Counted from the stretch's first letter, positions 46,263 through 56,724 are shown. The stretch is DNA of 64,000 nucleotides from Cryobacterium sp. PH29-G1 (GCF_030063365.1 NZ_JASISY010000002.1:427681-491680), one strand, 5' to 3'. Program-made: numbers and translations. The notes: generated by a model from the sequence alone, not told the origin.

Positions 46263-47843
46263 ATGATCGATGGAGACCACGCCCCGAATGCACGCCGATC
46301 CGCCAATCCCGACCTCGCCCCGACACATCGGGGCTCAGCCCTGCCCGACTACGTCAACGCCTGGGTATCGACGCAGCGTTGGTTCGGCAACAAGGGGCAG
46401 GTCCCCGCCCTGCGCAGCATCGGCCATTTTTCTCTCGATACTGCGGAGCCCGGGATCAGCATTCGCATCGATCTGGTCTTGGACACCGCCAGTCTGGGTC
46501 TCACCCTGTACCAGCTTCCGACCACTGAACGAGTTCGCGAACTTCCCAACGCGGACGACGCGCTGATCACGGTGCGTAAGCCCGGCTCCGCGCAGGCACG
46601 CTACATCTACGACGCCGCCTACGATCCGGCTTTCGCGGCCGCATTGCTCACCTTTATGGAGCGTCAGGCGGTTTCCGCCTCGATCACGCCGCCGCCGACA
46701 GACCGCTCCACCGCCAGCGCGCGTGGCGAAGATCTGCGCCCGGGCTCCGCTGCCCCGACGTCGGTCCCGTTCTCATCGACAGCCCGGTTCTCATCGACAG
46801 CCCCGTTCTCATCGACAGCCCCGTTGTCAAAAATTGCGGCGTTCGCAACACCAGCTCGGTTCGTTTCCAGTCGGGTGCTCAGCGGTGAGCAATCGAACAC
46901 GTCGATCATTGTGCAGCGGGTTGATGCGGCCGGGGCGCCGACCACGCCGATCATCTGCAAGGTTTTTCGCATCATCCATGCCGGAGAGAATCCGGATGTC
47001 ACGGTGCAGGCCGCGCTGGCCAGAGCCGGATCAAGCCGGATCCCGCTGCCGTTCGGCGCGATTCTCGGCCAGTGGGACGACCCCGCCGAGCCGGGCAACC
47101 GTGCTGTGGGCCATCTGGCGTTCGCTCAGGAATTTCTGCCCGACGCCCCGGATGCCTGGCGTACCGCCCTGGTCGCTGCTGCTGCCGGCACCGACTTCAC
47201 CGGACCCGCCTTTCGGTTGGGGCAGGCTACCGCCGATGTACATCAGGATCTCGCCCGTACCATGCCCACCCTCGAGGCAACGCCCGAGGTCATTGCCGAG
47301 CAAATGACGAAGATGCGGCTGCGCTGCGATCAGGCTCTGTACGAAGTGCCGGTTTTGGCCCAATATCGAGGCGCCATCGAGGCGGTGTTCGTTCGGGCAG
47401 AGACCGCGTCGTGGCCGAGATTGCAACGCATCCACGGTGATTTTCACCTTGGACAGGTTCTTGACGTCAAGGATCGGGGCTGGGTCCTTCTCGACTTCGA
47501 GGGGGAACCGCTGCGCACCCTGCGCGAGCGCACCAGTCCCGATATCCCCCTGCGCGATGTGGCGGGCATGCTCCGGTCGTTCTCCTACGTGTCGGGGGCG
47601 ATGTCGAGTGCCCCCGACACGGCCACGCCCGCTGTTTTCGAGTGGGCGATGGCCTGCCGCAACGCCTTTTTGAAGGGCTACGTGGAACGATCCGGCGTCA
47701 GGCTGGCTGATCAGAGCGCCCTGCTCGATGCCTTCGAACTCGACAAGGCTCTCTACGAGGCGGTGTACGAGACCCGCAACCGCCCCACCTGGCTACCGAT
47801 CCCCCTCGTCGCGATCGAACGGCTGGTCGGTGCCGCGCACTGA
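46263..47843 (+). CDS. Maltokinase-like phosphotransferase
   Basis: The ATG at 46263 starts 526 aa. The N-terminal cap has VSTQRWFGNKGQVPALRSIG, typical of maltokinases, and the kinase part has LSGEQSNTSIIV (nucleotide loop), HGDFHLGQVL (catalytic loop) and LLDFEGEPLRTL (metal loop), then DVAGMLRSFSYVS. Maltokinase makes maltose 1-phosphate for the GlgE route to glycogen-like glucan. An insertion of three near-identical FSSTAPFSST-like units (46768-46830) lies between cap and kinase domain and is encoded by an 18-bp tandem repeat. treS, glgE and glgB are not next to it, which is unusual. Confidence 0.85.
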   Translation: MIDGDHAPNARRSANPDLAPTHRGSALPDYVNAWVSTQRWFGNKGQVPALRSIGHFSLDTAEPGISIRIDLVLDTASLGLTLYQLPTTERVRELPNADDALITVRKPGSAQARYIYDAAYDPAFAAALLTFMERQAVSASITPPPTDRSTASARGEDLRPGSAAPTSVPFSSTARFSSTAPFSSTAPLSKIAAFATPARFVSSRVLSGEQSNTSIIVQRVDAAGAPTTPIICKVFRIIHAGENPDVTVQAALARAGSSRIPLPFGAILGQWDDPAEPGNRAVGHLAFAQEFLPDAPDAWRTALVAAAAGTDFTGPAFRLGQATADVHQDLARTMPTLEATPEVIAEQMTKMRLRCDQALYEVPVLAQYRGAIEAVFVRAETASWPRLQRIHGDFHLGQVLDVKDRGWVLLDFEGEPLRTLRERTSPDIPLRDVAGMLRSFSYVSGAMSSAPDTATPAVFEWAMACRNAFLKGYVERSGVRLADQSALLDAFELDKALYEAVYETRNRPTWLPIPLVAIERLVGAAH

Positions 47844-47870
47844 GCCCGTCGCCCTACGGCAACCACCGGT

Positions 47871-49541
47871 CTAGACGAGCGTCTGCTCCGATTCCATTGC
47901 CTCTGCGGCCAGGCGGGCGATCGCCTCGTCGCGCATGTCAATCTTGCGAATCTTGCCCGACACGGTCAGGGGAAAGCTCTCACGAACATCCGTGTATCGG
48001 GGCACCTTGAAGTGCGCCAGGCGCCCGTGGCAGAACTCAACCAGATCTTCCACGGTCACTGTGTCGACTCCTGGCTTGAGGATGATGCAGGCCATCAGCT
48101 CCTCGCCATACTTGTCGTCGGGAACGCCGATCACCTGCACGTCATGGATGCCCGGGTGGCGCAGCAAGAATTCCTCGATCTCGCGCGGGTAGATGTTCTC
48201 GCCCCCACGAATCACCATGTCCTTGATGCGGCCTTCCACCGTGATGTAGCCGTCGGGGTCCATGCTCGCGAGGTCGCCAGTGTGGATCCACCCCTCATTG
48301 TCGATCGCTTCCCGAGTCTTCTCCGGCTCATTCCAATACCCCGCGATAACGCTGTACCCGCGCGTGCACAACTCCCCGATTTCGCCGCGCCGCAGCGTGT
48401 CACCGGTCTGCGGGTGCACGACCTTATTCTCCAAATGCGGCATCGTGCGCCCCACCGTTGAGGTGCGGCGTTCGATCGTGTCATCGCTGCGGGTCATAGT
48501 CGACACCGGCGAGGTTTCGGTCATGCCATAGCAAATGGCCACGTCAACCATGTTCATCTCGCCGATCACGCGGTTCATCACGGCGACGGGGCACGTCGAG
48601 CCGGCCATAACTCCGGTGCGCAGCGTCGACAGGTCGTAGTCGGCGAAATCGGGGAGAGCAAGCTCCGCCATAAACATGGTCGGCACCCCGTAGAGCGAGG
48701 TGCCGCCATAATTCTGCACGGCCTGCAGGGCAGCGGATGCCGTGAAGCCGCGCCCCGGAATAATCGCGGCGGCACCGTGCGAGTAGATGTTCAGATTGCC
48801 GATGACCATACCGAAGCAGTGATAAAACGGTACCGGCAGCACGACACGGTCATGCTCGGTGTACTTGAGCAGTTCGCCGATGAAAAACCCGTTGTTCAAA
48901 ATGTTTCGGTGGGTCAGCGTTGCCCCCTTGGGGAACCCCGTCGTCCCCGATGTGTACTGCAGGTTGATCGGGTCGTTCGCCCGGAGCTCGTCCATGCGGT
49001 CCCGAAGATCGAGTGGGGAGATGTCGATGCCCGCATCGAGCACCGCACCCAGCGTGAATTCACCGGACTGGCTCGGGCGGTCCTCATCGTCGATGAAGAC
49101 GAGTTCGTGCAGTTCGGAACAGCTCGCGAACGCCGCCCGCGCCATGCTCGTATAGTCGCTGTTCTTATCGGAGGGGGCCGCGATGAGCATGCGCATGCTG
49201 CACTGCCGAATCACGTATTCAAGTTCGACGATTCGAAACGCCGGGTTCACGTTCACGAGAATGGCGCCGACCTTGGCGGTCGCGTACTGAACGATCGTCC
49301 ACTCGGCGCAGTTGGGAGACCAGATGCCGACGCGATCGCCACGCTGAATGCCCAGGGCGAGGAGCCCGGAGGCCAGCCGGTCAACGTGCGCATTCAGCTC
49401 GGTATAACTCCACTGTCTACCGGTCGCGACCTCGATGAGCGCGTCGCGGTCCGCAAACCGCGCCACGGTCTGTTCAAAATGATCGCCGATCGTGGCTTCC
49501 AACAGTGGCTGGTTCGAGGGGCTTTGAGAGTACGACGACAT
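47871..49541 (-). CDS. Fatty-acyl-CoA synthetase-like AMP-binding protein
   Basis: The 556-aa enzyme starts at an ATG with AAAGGAG upstream and has the core motifs LQYTSGTTGFPKGATLTHRN, YGMTETSPVSTM, HTGDLASMDPDGYITVEGRIKDMVIRGGENIYPREIE and a C-terminal FPLTVSGKIRKIDMRDEAI with the catalytic lysine. It resembles medium- to long-chain acyl-CoA ligases. It follows the acyl-CoA dehydrogenase gene by 102 bases on the same strand and probably belongs to the same degradation operon. The substrate is likely a branched or short fatty acid, by context. Confidence 0.88.
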   Translation of the reverse strand: MSSYSQSPSNQPLLEATIGDHFEQTVARFADRDALIEVATGRQWSYTELNAHVDRLASGLLALGIQRGDRVGIWSPNCAEWTIVQYATAKVGAILVNVNPAFRIVELEYVIRQCSMRMLIAAPSDKNSDYTSMARAAFASCSELHELVFIDDEDRPSQSGEFTLGAVLDAGIDISPLDLRDRMDELRANDPINLQYTSGTTGFPKGATLTHRNILNNGFFIGELLKYTEHDRVVLPVPFYHCFGMVIGNLNIYSHGAAAIIPGRGFTASAALQAVQNYGGTSLYGVPTMFMAELALPDFADYDLSTLRTGVMAGSTCPVAVMNRVIGEMNMVDVAICYGMTETSPVSTMTRSDDTIERRTSTVGRTMPHLENKVVHPQTGDTLRRGEIGELCTRGYSVIAGYWNEPEKTREAIDNEGWIHTGDLASMDPDGYITVEGRIKDMVIRGGENIYPREIEEFLLRHPGIHDVQVIGVPDDKYGEELMACIILKPGVDTVTVEDLVEFCHGRLAHFKVPRYTDVRESFPLTVSGKIRKIDMRDEAIARLAAEAMESEQTLV

Positions 49542-49643
49542 GTGCAGGATCTCCTTTGATCACTGTGAATGGCCGTGACAGCGTCACGCGTACGGTGAGT
49601 TGATTGGTGTGAAGCGGTTGATTGGAGTGGAGCTGACGCGAAC

Positions 49644-50810
49644 CTAGCTCGTGAAGCCGAGAGCTCGGGAGATGACCATGAGCTGCACTTCGGTCGTGCC
49701 CTCGCCCAGTTCCAAGACTTTCGAATCACGATAGTGCCGCGCCACCGGGTTCTCATTCATGAAGCCGTAGCCGCCGAAGATTTGTGTCGCGTCGCGGGCG
49801 TTGTCCATCGCGGCTTCGCTCCCGACCATTTTGGCGATCGAGGCTTCCATCTTGAACGGCTTGCCGTTGATCATTTTAAGTGCCGCGTCGTAGTAGGCGA
49901 GGCGCGCTGTGTGCACGCGAGCCTGCATCCGGGAGATCTTGAACGCGATGTGCTGATTCGATCCGATCGAACGACCGAACACGTTGCGGCTGTTGGCGTA
50001 GCGGATGGATTCCTCGAGGCAGCCCTGGGCAGCACCGGTGCAGAGTGCGGCGAAGGCGATGCGGCCCTCGTCGAGGGTCTGTACGAAGTTGGCGAATCCT
50101 CGGCCTCGTTCGCCGAGCAGGTTGGCTTCCGGCACGCGAACATTATCGAACACGAGCGGATGCGTGTCGGAGGTGTGCCAGCCGACCTTGTCGTAGGAGG
50201 GCAGAGCGGTGAACCCGGGAGTGGGCGTGGGGACCAGGATGGCGGTGAGTTCCTTCTTGATCGAACCGTCGGCGCGAGTGGACTCTCCCGTGACCGCCGT
50301 GACCGTGACGAGCCGGGTGATGTCGGAACCGGAGTTGGTGATGAACTGTTTCGTACCGTTGATCACCCATTCGCCGCCCGTGAGGTTTGCGGTGGTTTTG
50401 GTACCCGCGGCGTCTGAGCCGGCATCCGCTTCGGTGAGGCCGAATGCGGCGAGCGCCGAGCCGCTGGCGAGCTGGGGAACCCACTCTTGTTTCTGCGCCT
50501 CGGTGCCGCGGCGATAGACGGGCATAATGCCGAGGCCAACGCCGGCTTCAAGGGTCACGGCAATGCTCTGGTCGGCGCGCGCGAGCTGCTCAACGGCGAG
50601 GCAGAGGGCGAAGTAGTCCTTACCTTGGCCGCCGTACTCAACCGGGAAGGGCAGCCCGAAGAGCCCCATCTCGCCCATCTGAGCGATGATGCCGTACGGC
50701 AGGCTGCGCTTCGTGTCGTACTCGTACGCGGCGGGCGCCACGACGGTGTCGGCGAAGTCGCGTACCTTCTCGCTCAGGGCCTGGTATTCGGGGGTAAGTT
50801 CGTAGCTCAT
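49644..50810 (-). CDS. Acyl-CoA dehydrogenase (isovaleryl-CoA/citronellyl-CoA type)
   Basis: The 388-aa flavoprotein has the family signature AFGLTEADAGSDAAGTKTTA and ends with QIFGGYGFMNENPVARHYRDSKVLELGEGTTEVQLMVISRALG, where EGTTEVQ holds the usual catalytic-base region. Family members insert a double bond next to the CoA thioester and give electrons to ETF. It overlaps the biotin-carboxylase gene by four bases (ATGA), so it is part of that operon; together they fit the leucine/isovalerate (or citronellate) route, where the product is carboxylated next. Confidence 0.9.
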   Translation of the reverse strand: MSYELTPEYQALSEKVRDFADTVVAPAAYEYDTKRSLPYGIIAQMGEMGLFGLPFPVEYGGQGKDYFALCLAVEQLARADQSIAVTLEAGVGLGIMPVYRRGTEAQKQEWVPQLASGSALAAFGLTEADAGSDAAGTKTTANLTGGEWVINGTKQFITNSGSDITRLVTVTAVTGESTRADGSIKKELTAILVPTPTPGFTALPSYDKVGWHTSDTHPLVFDNVRVPEANLLGERGRGFANFVQTLDEGRIAFAALCTGAAQGCLEESIRYANSRNVFGRSIGSNQHIAFKISRMQARVHTARLAYYDAALKMINGKPFKMEASIAKMVGSEAAMDNARDATQIFGGYGFMNENPVARHYRDSKVLELGEGTTEVQLMVISRALGFTS

Positions 50811-52927
50811 TCGGTGACTCCCTTGTCTGAAGACTGTTCTGCAGCCTGATCTGGCGTAATGGTGGCGACGATCTGGTCGAGTTTGACCAGATCTCCTGTT
50901 TTAACAGTCACGGTGACCCGTCCTTCGGTCTGGGCCACGAGTTTGTGTTCCATCTTCATGGCCTCCACCACGAGGATGGTCTGGCCGGCTGCAACGAGGT
51001 CTCCGCTGCCGGCGTTCACGGCCACGACGGTGCCGGGCATGGGTGAGCGCACGTCGGGGCTCACCGCTCCCGGTACTCGGTCGCGGCTCAGCAGGTGTTC
51101 GGCGAGTTGCTCGGCGCGCGAGCGGTGACGCAGGGTCATCGAGAAGCCATCGGCTCCCAGGAACAGCTCGGGGCCGCGCTGAGCCACCTCGTAGACACGG
51201 GTAATGCCCCCGTAGTCCACACTCACCGCAGAATCGCTCAGGGTCGACAGACCAGCCGCGACGGGCGCACCATCGCCGACCGTAACGGATGCCCGCCCCG
51301 GTTCGCCGCTCACGCTGACGACAACGGAGTCGGTCGCTGACACGCCCAGGCAGTAGCGGATGGCCCGAGCCTCGCCGAGCCGCCACCCGGTTGGGCGAGC
51401 CCACACCGGGTTCGCTCCTGCGTCGGAGGAGTCGCGCAGTGCGCGCTCGCGCAGGTACAGTGCGGCGGCGGCGAGCAGGTGATCGTCGGCACCGCGAAAG
51501 ATCAGGGTGGGCAGTCGTCGTTCAATCAGGCCGGTGTCGAGATGCCCCGCGCGCACGGCCTCATCTTGCAGCAGCAGTCGCAGGTACTCCGTGTTGGTGT
51601 GTACTCCGAGCACGACGGTGTCGCCGAGCGCCCGGTCGAGCCGGGTGAGCGCTTCCAGCCGGGTGGGTGCCCAGGCGATCACCTTGGCGAGCATTGGATC
51701 GTAGTGGGAAGCGATCTCGAGGCCTTCGGTCAGCGAACTGTCGACACGCACGCCCGTGCCGGTCGCCTCGCGCAGGCTCAGCACCGTACCGGTCGTGGGC
51801 AGAAAACCGCGCTCGGGGTTCTCGGCGTACACGCGAGCCTCCACGGCGTGGCCGGTGAGGCGCACATCGGACTGCTCGATGGTGAGCGGTTCCCCGGCGG
51901 CAATGCGCACCTGCCAGTCCACGAGGTCGATACCGGTGACCATCTCGGTGACGGGGTGTTCCACCTGGAGTCGGGTGTTCATTTCCATGAAGAAGAATTC
52001 GCCGGGCGCGGCATCGGAAACCAGAAATTCCACGGTGCCGGCGCCGCTGTAGCCCACGCTGCGCGAGGCGGCACACGCCGCCTCGCCGATGCTGGCGCGG
52101 GTGGTCGCATCGAGCAGCGGCGAGGGAGCCTCTTCGATCACCTTCTGGTGGCGACGCTGCAGGGAACATTCCCGCTCGCCCAGGTGAATGACGGCGCCGT
52201 GGTTGTCGGCGAGTACCTGCACCTCGATGTGCCGTGGCGTCGCTATCAGACGTTCGATCAGCAGCGTGTCGTCTCCGAACGCGCTCTGGGCCACCCGCCG
52301 TGCGGTTTCGAGGGTAGCCGCGAGGTCTTCTTCGCGTTCGACCACGTGCATCCCCTTGCCGCCGCCGCCCGCCGAGGGCTTGATCAGCATGGGGTAGCCG
52401 ACGTTGCCGGCAGCCTCGATGAGCTGTTCGTTGCTGAGGCCGGGCAGGGCGACGCCCGGGATGGTGGGCACGCCGTAGCCGGCCACGTGGTTTTTCGAAC
52501 GAATCTTGTCGCCCATCATGTTGAGCGCGTGCACACTCGGACCGATGAACACGATGCCGGCGTCGGCACAGGACTGGGCGAAGGATTGGTTCTCGCTGAG
52601 GAATCCGTAGCCCGGGTGGATCGCCTGGGCTCCGGTTTTGGCAGCGGCGTCAAGCACGGCTTCAACGTTGAGGTAGCTGTCGGCGGGCGCCGGGCCGCCC
52701 AGGCGCACCGCGGCATCCGCCAGTGACACGTGGCGCGCGTTGCGGTCGGCGTCGCTGTACACCGCAATCGAGCGGATGCCCCGCTCACGCAGAGTGCGAA
52801 TGATGCGGCACGCGATTTCGCCGCGGTTGGCGACGAGAACGGTGTCGAACGGCGTGATCGGGGTAGTCGGGGTGATCGGGGTGATCGGGGTGGTCGGGGT
52901 GATCGGGGTGATCTGTGGCTCTGTCAT
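50807..52927 (-). CDS. Biotin carboxylase/BCCP alpha subunit of acyl-CoA carboxylase
   Basis: The ATG at 52927 gives 706 aa. An odd N-terminal PITPTTPITPITPTTPITP repeat (52855-52915, a 9-bp-type nucleotide repeat) precedes the biotin carboxylase domain, which has VLVANRGEIACRII, KPSAGGGGKGMHVV (ATP grasp) and the EVQVLADNHG, RDCSLQRRHQK-like ERECSLQRRHQKVIEEAPS and FMEMNTRLQVEHPVTE blocks. The C-terminus has the biotin-lysine motif VVEAMKMEHKL. It carries biotin and makes carboxybiotin with ATP and bicarbonate. Its partner is the beta subunit encoded immediately upstream with an 8-base gap. Alternative names are MccA, LiuD or AtuF by function. Confidence 0.92.
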   Translation of the reverse strand: MTEPQITPITPTTPITPITPTTPITPFDTVLVANRGEIACRIIRTLRERGIRSIAVYSDADRNARHVSLADAAVRLGGPAPADSYLNVEAVLDAAAKTGAQAIHPGYGFLSENQSFAQSCADAGIVFIGPSVHALNMMGDKIRSKNHVAGYGVPTIPGVALPGLSNEQLIEAAGNVGYPMLIKPSAGGGGKGMHVVEREEDLAATLETARRVAQSAFGDDTLLIERLIATPRHIEVQVLADNHGAVIHLGERECSLQRRHQKVIEEAPSPLLDATTRASIGEAACAASRSVGYSGAGTVEFLVSDAAPGEFFFMEMNTRLQVEHPVTEMVTGIDLVDWQVRIAAGEPLTIEQSDVRLTGHAVEARVYAENPERGFLPTTGTVLSLREATGTGVRVDSSLTEGLEIASHYDPMLAKVIAWAPTRLEALTRLDRALGDTVVLGVHTNTEYLRLLLQDEAVRAGHLDTGLIERRLPTLIFRGADDHLLAAAALYLRERALRDSSDAGANPVWARPTGWRLGEARAIRYCLGVSATDSVVVSVSGEPGRASVTVGDGAPVAAGLSTLSDSAVSVDYGGITRVYEVAQRGPELFLGADGFSMTLRHRSRAEQLAEHLLSRDRVPGAVSPDVRSPMPGTVVAVNAGSGDLVAAGQTILVVEAMKMEHKLVAQTEGRVTVTVKTGDLVKLDQIVATITPDQAAEQSSDKGVTE

Positions 52928-52935
52928 GGACTCAC

Positions 52936-54543
52936 TCACATTCGGAAGAGGCCGAAGGCGGAGTCGCCCAGCGGCGCGGTGGCGCAGACGGAGAGGGCAA
53001 GGCCCAGTACCGTGCGGGTATCGGCGGGGTCGATGACGCCGTCGTCCCAGAGCCGGGCGGTCGAGTAGTACGGGCTGCCCTGCCGCTCGTAGGTCTCCAG
53101 GATCGGCTCCTTGAAGGTGGTCTCTGCGGCAGCCGACCATTCGTCACCGGCACCCTCGATCTGTTCCCGTTTCACGGTGGCGAGAACGGATGAGGCCTGG
53201 GCGCCGCCCATCACCGAGATGCGGCTGCCCGGCCACATCCAGAGGAAACGCGGGGAGTAGGCCCGGCCGCACATGGAATAGTTGCCGGCGCCGAAGGAGC
53301 CGCCGATGACGACCGTGAGCTTGGGCACGCGGGCGGTGGCGACAGCGGTGACCATTTTGGCGCCGTTCTTGGCAATGCCGCCGGCCTCGTAGTCGCGGCC
53401 CACCATAAAGCCGGAGATATTCTGCAGAAACACGAGCGGGATCCCCCGCTGATCACAGAGTTCGATGAAGTGTGCGCCCTTCAGCGCGGACTCGGAGAAC
53501 AGAACCCCGTTGTTGGCGACGATGCCGACCGGGTGACCGTGCAGGTGCGCGAAGCCCGTGATCAGGGTCGTGCCGTATTCCTTCTTGAACTCATGGAATT
53601 CGCTGCCGTCCACCAGACGGGCAATGACCTCGTGCACGTCGTACTGGCCCTGCACGTCGGTGGGTACCGCTCCGTAGAGCTCACCCTCGTCAGCGACGGG
53701 TGGAATGGTGGGGATCAGATCCCACGGCGCGGTCGCGGGCCGCGGCAGGGTCGACACAATGTCGCGCACGATCTGCAGCGCGTGTTCGTCGTTTTCGGCC
53801 AGGTGATCCGTGACGCCGGAGACCCGGGCGTGCAGGTCGCCGCCGCCGAGTTCTTCGGCCGTGACGATCTCACCGATCGCTGCTTTCACGAGCGGTGGGC
53901 CGCCGAGAAAGATCGTGCCCTGATTGCGCACGATCACGGTCTCGTCACTCATGGCCGGAACGTAGGCTCCGCCTGCGGTGCAGGAACCCATGACCGAGGC
54001 GATCTGCGGGATCTTGGCCGCGGACATCCGTGCCTGGTTGTAGAAGATGCGGCCGAAGTGATCCCGATCGGGAAAGACCTCGTCCTGCATCGGTAGGAAG
54101 GCACCGCCGGAGTCGACGAGGTAGATGCACGGCAGGTGGTTTTCAAGGGCGATCTCCTGGGCACGCAGGTGCTTCTTCACGGTCATCGGGTAGTACGTGC
54201 CGCCCTTGACCGTGGCGTCGTTGGAGATGACGAGCACGAAGCGTCCGTGCACGAGACCGATTCCGGCGATCACCCCGGCCCCGGGGCTGTCATCGTTATA
54301 GAGGCCGGTTGCCGCGAGTGGGGCGATCTCGAGAAACGGGCTGCCCTCATCGAGCAGCTGGTCAATACGTTCCCGCGGCAGGAGCTTTCCACGGTCGAGG
54401 TGGCGCTGCCGGGATTTCTCAGGACCACCGAGAGCGGCGCGAGCGAGTCGTTCCTTCAGGTCGGACACCAGCGCACGTTGGGCGGCATCGTTCGTCTGAA
54501 ACGTCTGAGCAGTGGAGTCGAGCTGACTCACGAGTGTCTCCAT
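52936..54543 (-). CDS. Acyl-CoA carboxylase beta subunit (carboxyltransferase)
   Basis: The ATG at 54543, with AAGGGAAG upstream, gives 535 aa of a methylcrotonyl-CoA carboxylase-type beta subunit: the [29 protein letters not shown] start, [35 protein letters not shown] (carboxybiotin site), [19 protein letters not shown] and [13 protein letters not shown], and [27 protein letters not shown]. It transfers CO2 from biotin to the acyl-CoA. It is the first gene of the operon (beta, alpha, dehydrogenase, then synthetase), and paired palindromes lie 44-87 bases before its start. Confidence 0.92.
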   Translation of the reverse strand: METLVSQLDSTAQTFQTNDAAQRALVSDLKERLARAALGGPEKSRQRHLDRGKLLPRERIDQLLDEGSPFLEIAPLAATGLYNDDSPGAGVIAGIGLVHGRFVLVISNDATVKGGTYYPMTVKKHLRAQEIALENHLPCIYLVDSGGAFLPMQDEVFPDRDHFGRIFYNQARMSAAKIPQIASVMGSCTAGGAYVPAMSDETVIVRNQGTIFLGGPPLVKAAIGEIVTAEELGGGDLHARVSGVTDHLAENDEHALQIVRDIVSTLPRPATAPWDLIPTIPPVADEGELYGAVPTDVQGQYDVHEVIARLVDGSEFHEFKKEYGTTLITGFAHLHGHPVGIVANNGVLFSESALKGAHFIELCDQRGIPLVFLQNISGFMVGRDYEAGGIAKNGAKMVTAVATARVPKLTVVIGGSFGAGNYSMCGRAYSPRFLWMWPGSRISVMGGAQASSVLATVKREQIEGAGDEWSAAAETTFKEPILETYERQGSPYYSTARLWDDGVIDPADTRTVLGLALSVCATAPLGDSAFGLFRM

Positions 54544-54586
54544 CGACAACTTCCCTTGTGAACCCGGATGACCCGGTCTCAAGAAC

Positions 54587-54630
54587 AGTTAGTGATTACT
54601 AACTGGGATTCAGGTTAGTCAGTATTAACT
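54587..54630. promoter_or_regulatory. Paired AGTTAGTNNNNACTAACT-type palindromes before the carboxylase operon
   Basis: AGTTAGTGATTACTAACT at 54587-54604 is an inverted repeat with 7-bp arms. GGTTAGTCAGTATTAACT at 54613-54630 is a weaker second copy of the same pattern, with centres 26 bases apart. The two lie just upstream of the beta-subunit gene and look like TetR- or MerR-type operators. No such regulator gene is next to them in the window. Confidence 0.6.
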
Positions 54631-54774
54631 GGGAAGTCCAGTCCCGGCCGCGCTCCGACCAGATTTCGAGTAACGCGGCAATAACGCCGCGCGGCGTATC
54701 GTGTGCGCCGTTCCCGGCACAGCACCGGTTCCGGCACCGTGCCATAAACAACCACGCATGCAAGGAGTAGTTCC

Positions 54775-56724
54775 ATGGCAGAAAACAATTCCGGCCAGGG
54801 CAACGAGGAGAAATTCGTTAGCGAAGGTGAGTTTCAGGCTGGAGAACCGGCATCCGGTGTCATCTCCGGCGTCACCTTCGGGCCGACCGAAGTCGTCTAT
54901 TACAAGGTCAACAACCTGGCCGTCTTCGAAGGTGACATCGTGCTGGGCACCGTCGCCGAGATGGAGCAGACCAAAGACGAGGCAAACCACGACGACGGTC
55001 GCGCCCGTGCCGTCATTATCACCGGCGCTCGATTTCGCTGGCCCAACGCCCAGGTTCCGTTCCAGATCAACGCCGCCCTGCCCAACCAACAAAGGGTGCG
55101 CGATGCGATCGCCCACTGGGAGGCGCGCACGCCCATCCGCTTTCCGGAACGCACCACCGCCAATGCCGCACAATTTCCCAACTTCGTCGAGTTCAGCGAT
55201 TCCGGCGGATGCTGGTCGATGCTGGGCATGCAGGGTAACGGCATGCAGACCATCAGCCTCGGTACCGGGTGCACGAGCGGCAACGCTATCCACGAGATCG
55301 GCCATGCGGTCGGGCTCTGGCACGAACAAAGTCGCGAGGACCGCAACACCTTCGTGACCATCAATGTGGCCAATATCGAGCCGGGCATGGAGAGTCAGTT
55401 CGACCAGCACATCGTGGACGGCGACGATGTCGGCGGCTATGACTACGGCTCGATCATGCACTATCCGCGCACCGCCTTCTCGAAGAATGGACAGGAAACG
55501 ATCACGCCGGTGCAGGCCGGAGCTCAGATCGGTCAGCGCACAGCGCTGTCGGCCGGTGACATCGCTGCCGTCAACTTCATGTATCCACAGACTCCCCGGG
55601 CGAGTTCGGGCCCAGTCGTGTCGTGGGGACCTGGCCGGCTGGATGCCTTCGTTCTGGGCACCAACCGGGCCGTGTTCCACAAGTGGTTCAGCGGAGCCTG
55701 GGGCCCGTCGGTCGCCGGTTACGAAAACATGGGCGGAATTGCCGAATGCGTTCCGCAGGTCGTGGCGTGGGCTCCAAACCGGCTCGACCTGTTCGTCACC
55801 GGAACCGACAGTGCGCTGTACCACAAGTGGTTCAACGGCAGCGCCTGGGGTCCGTCAGTGACGGGCTATGAAAATATGGGCGGCGTCATTCTCGGAAATC
55901 CGCGCGTTGTGGCGTGGGGGCCGAACCGGCTCGACGTATTCGTCGTCGGCAGCGATCACGCGCTGTACCACAAGTGGTTCAACGGGTCATGGGGTCCATC
56001 GGTGACCGGCTACGAAAACATGGGCGGAATCATCGTCGGTCAGCCCGAAGTCGTCTCCTGGGGACCGAACCGGCTCGATGTTTTCGTGATCGGTACCGAC
56101 CGGGCGCTCTACCACAAGTGGTGGAACGGCTCGACGTGGGGCCCGTCCCTCACCGGATACGAACGTCTCGGCGGAGTGTGCACTTCGTCGCCGCGGGTCG
56201 TCTCGTGGGGCCCGAACCGGCTCGACGTCTTCGTCACGGGAACCGACGGTGCGCTCTACCACAAGTGGTGGAACGGCTCGGTTTGGGGTCCGTCGGTCAA
56301 CGACTTCGAGCGTCTCGGCGGCATCGTCGTGGGCGAACCCGAGGCCGTCTCGTGGGGCCCGAACCGGCTCGATCTGTTTGTGATCGGCACCGATAGTGCG
56401 CTCTATCACAAGTGGTTTGACGGCAATTCCTGGGGCCCGTCAGTGCTCGGCTACGAGAACATGGGCGGCATCGCCACCTCGCAGCCGCGCGTGGTCTCGT
56501 GGGCTTCCGGTCGGCTCGACGTCTTCCTCACCGGAACCAACAGCGCGTTGTTTCACAAGTGGTTCAACGGCGCAACGTGGGGTCCATCGCTCACCGGCTA
56601 CGAGAGCCTGGGCGGAGTTATCACGTCGTTCGACGAAGCGGAGGTTCGAGCCGACACGGCGCGTTCCGCCACGGCAGGTTCAGACACGGCGGGTTCAGAC
56701 GCGATGGACCGGGATACGAACTAG
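54775..56724 (+). CDS. Leaderless astacin (M12A) protease with seven lectin-like propeller repeats
   Basis: The 649-aa protein starts at an ATG with AAGGAG upstream. Residues about 90-275 are an astacin protease: [21 protein letters not shown] (HExxHxxGxxH with H173, E174, H177, H183) and the Met-turn GSIMHYP (M228, Y230). After that seven repeats of about 48 residues follow (from about residue 281 to 625), each with a [24 protein letters not shown] core and GPSxxGYExMGG, the pattern of PLL-like seven-bladed lectin propellers. The last 25 residues are an Ala/Asp/Thr-rich low-complexity tail. No signal peptide or membrane helix is present at the N-terminus, which is unusual because astacins and such lectins are normally secreted. 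Its tail overlaps the next gene on the other strand by 30 bases. Confidence 0.9.
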   Translation: MAENNSGQGNEEKFVSEGEFQAGEPASGVISGVTFGPTEVVYYKVNNLAVFEGDIVLGTVAEMEQTKDEANHDDGRARAVIITGARFRWPNAQVPFQINAALPNQQRVRDAIAHWEARTPIRFPERTTANAAQFPNFVEFSDSGGCWSMLGMQGNGMQTISLGTGCTSGNAIHEIGHAVGLWHEQSREDRNTFVTINVANIEPGMESQFDQHIVDGDDVGGYDYGSIMHYPRTAFSKNGQETITPVQAGAQIGQRTALSAGDIAAVNFMYPQTPRASSGPVVSWGPGRLDAFVLGTNRAVFHKWFSGAWGPSVAGYENMGGIAECVPQVVAWAPNRLDLFVTGTDSALYHKWFNGSAWGPSVTGYENMGGVILGNPRVVAWGPNRLDVFVVGSDHALYHKWFNGSWGPSVTGYENMGGIIVGQPEVVSWGPNRLDVFVIGTDRALYHKWWNGSTWGPSLTGYERLGGVCTSSPRVVSWGPNRLDVFVTGTDGALYHKWWNGSVWGPSVNDFERLGGIVVGEPEAVSWGPNRLDLFVIGTDSALYHKWFDGNSWGPSVLGYENMGGIATSQPRVVSWASGRLDVFLTGTNSALFHKWFNGATWGPSLTGYESLGGVITSFDEAEVRADTARSATAGSDTAGSDAMDRDTN

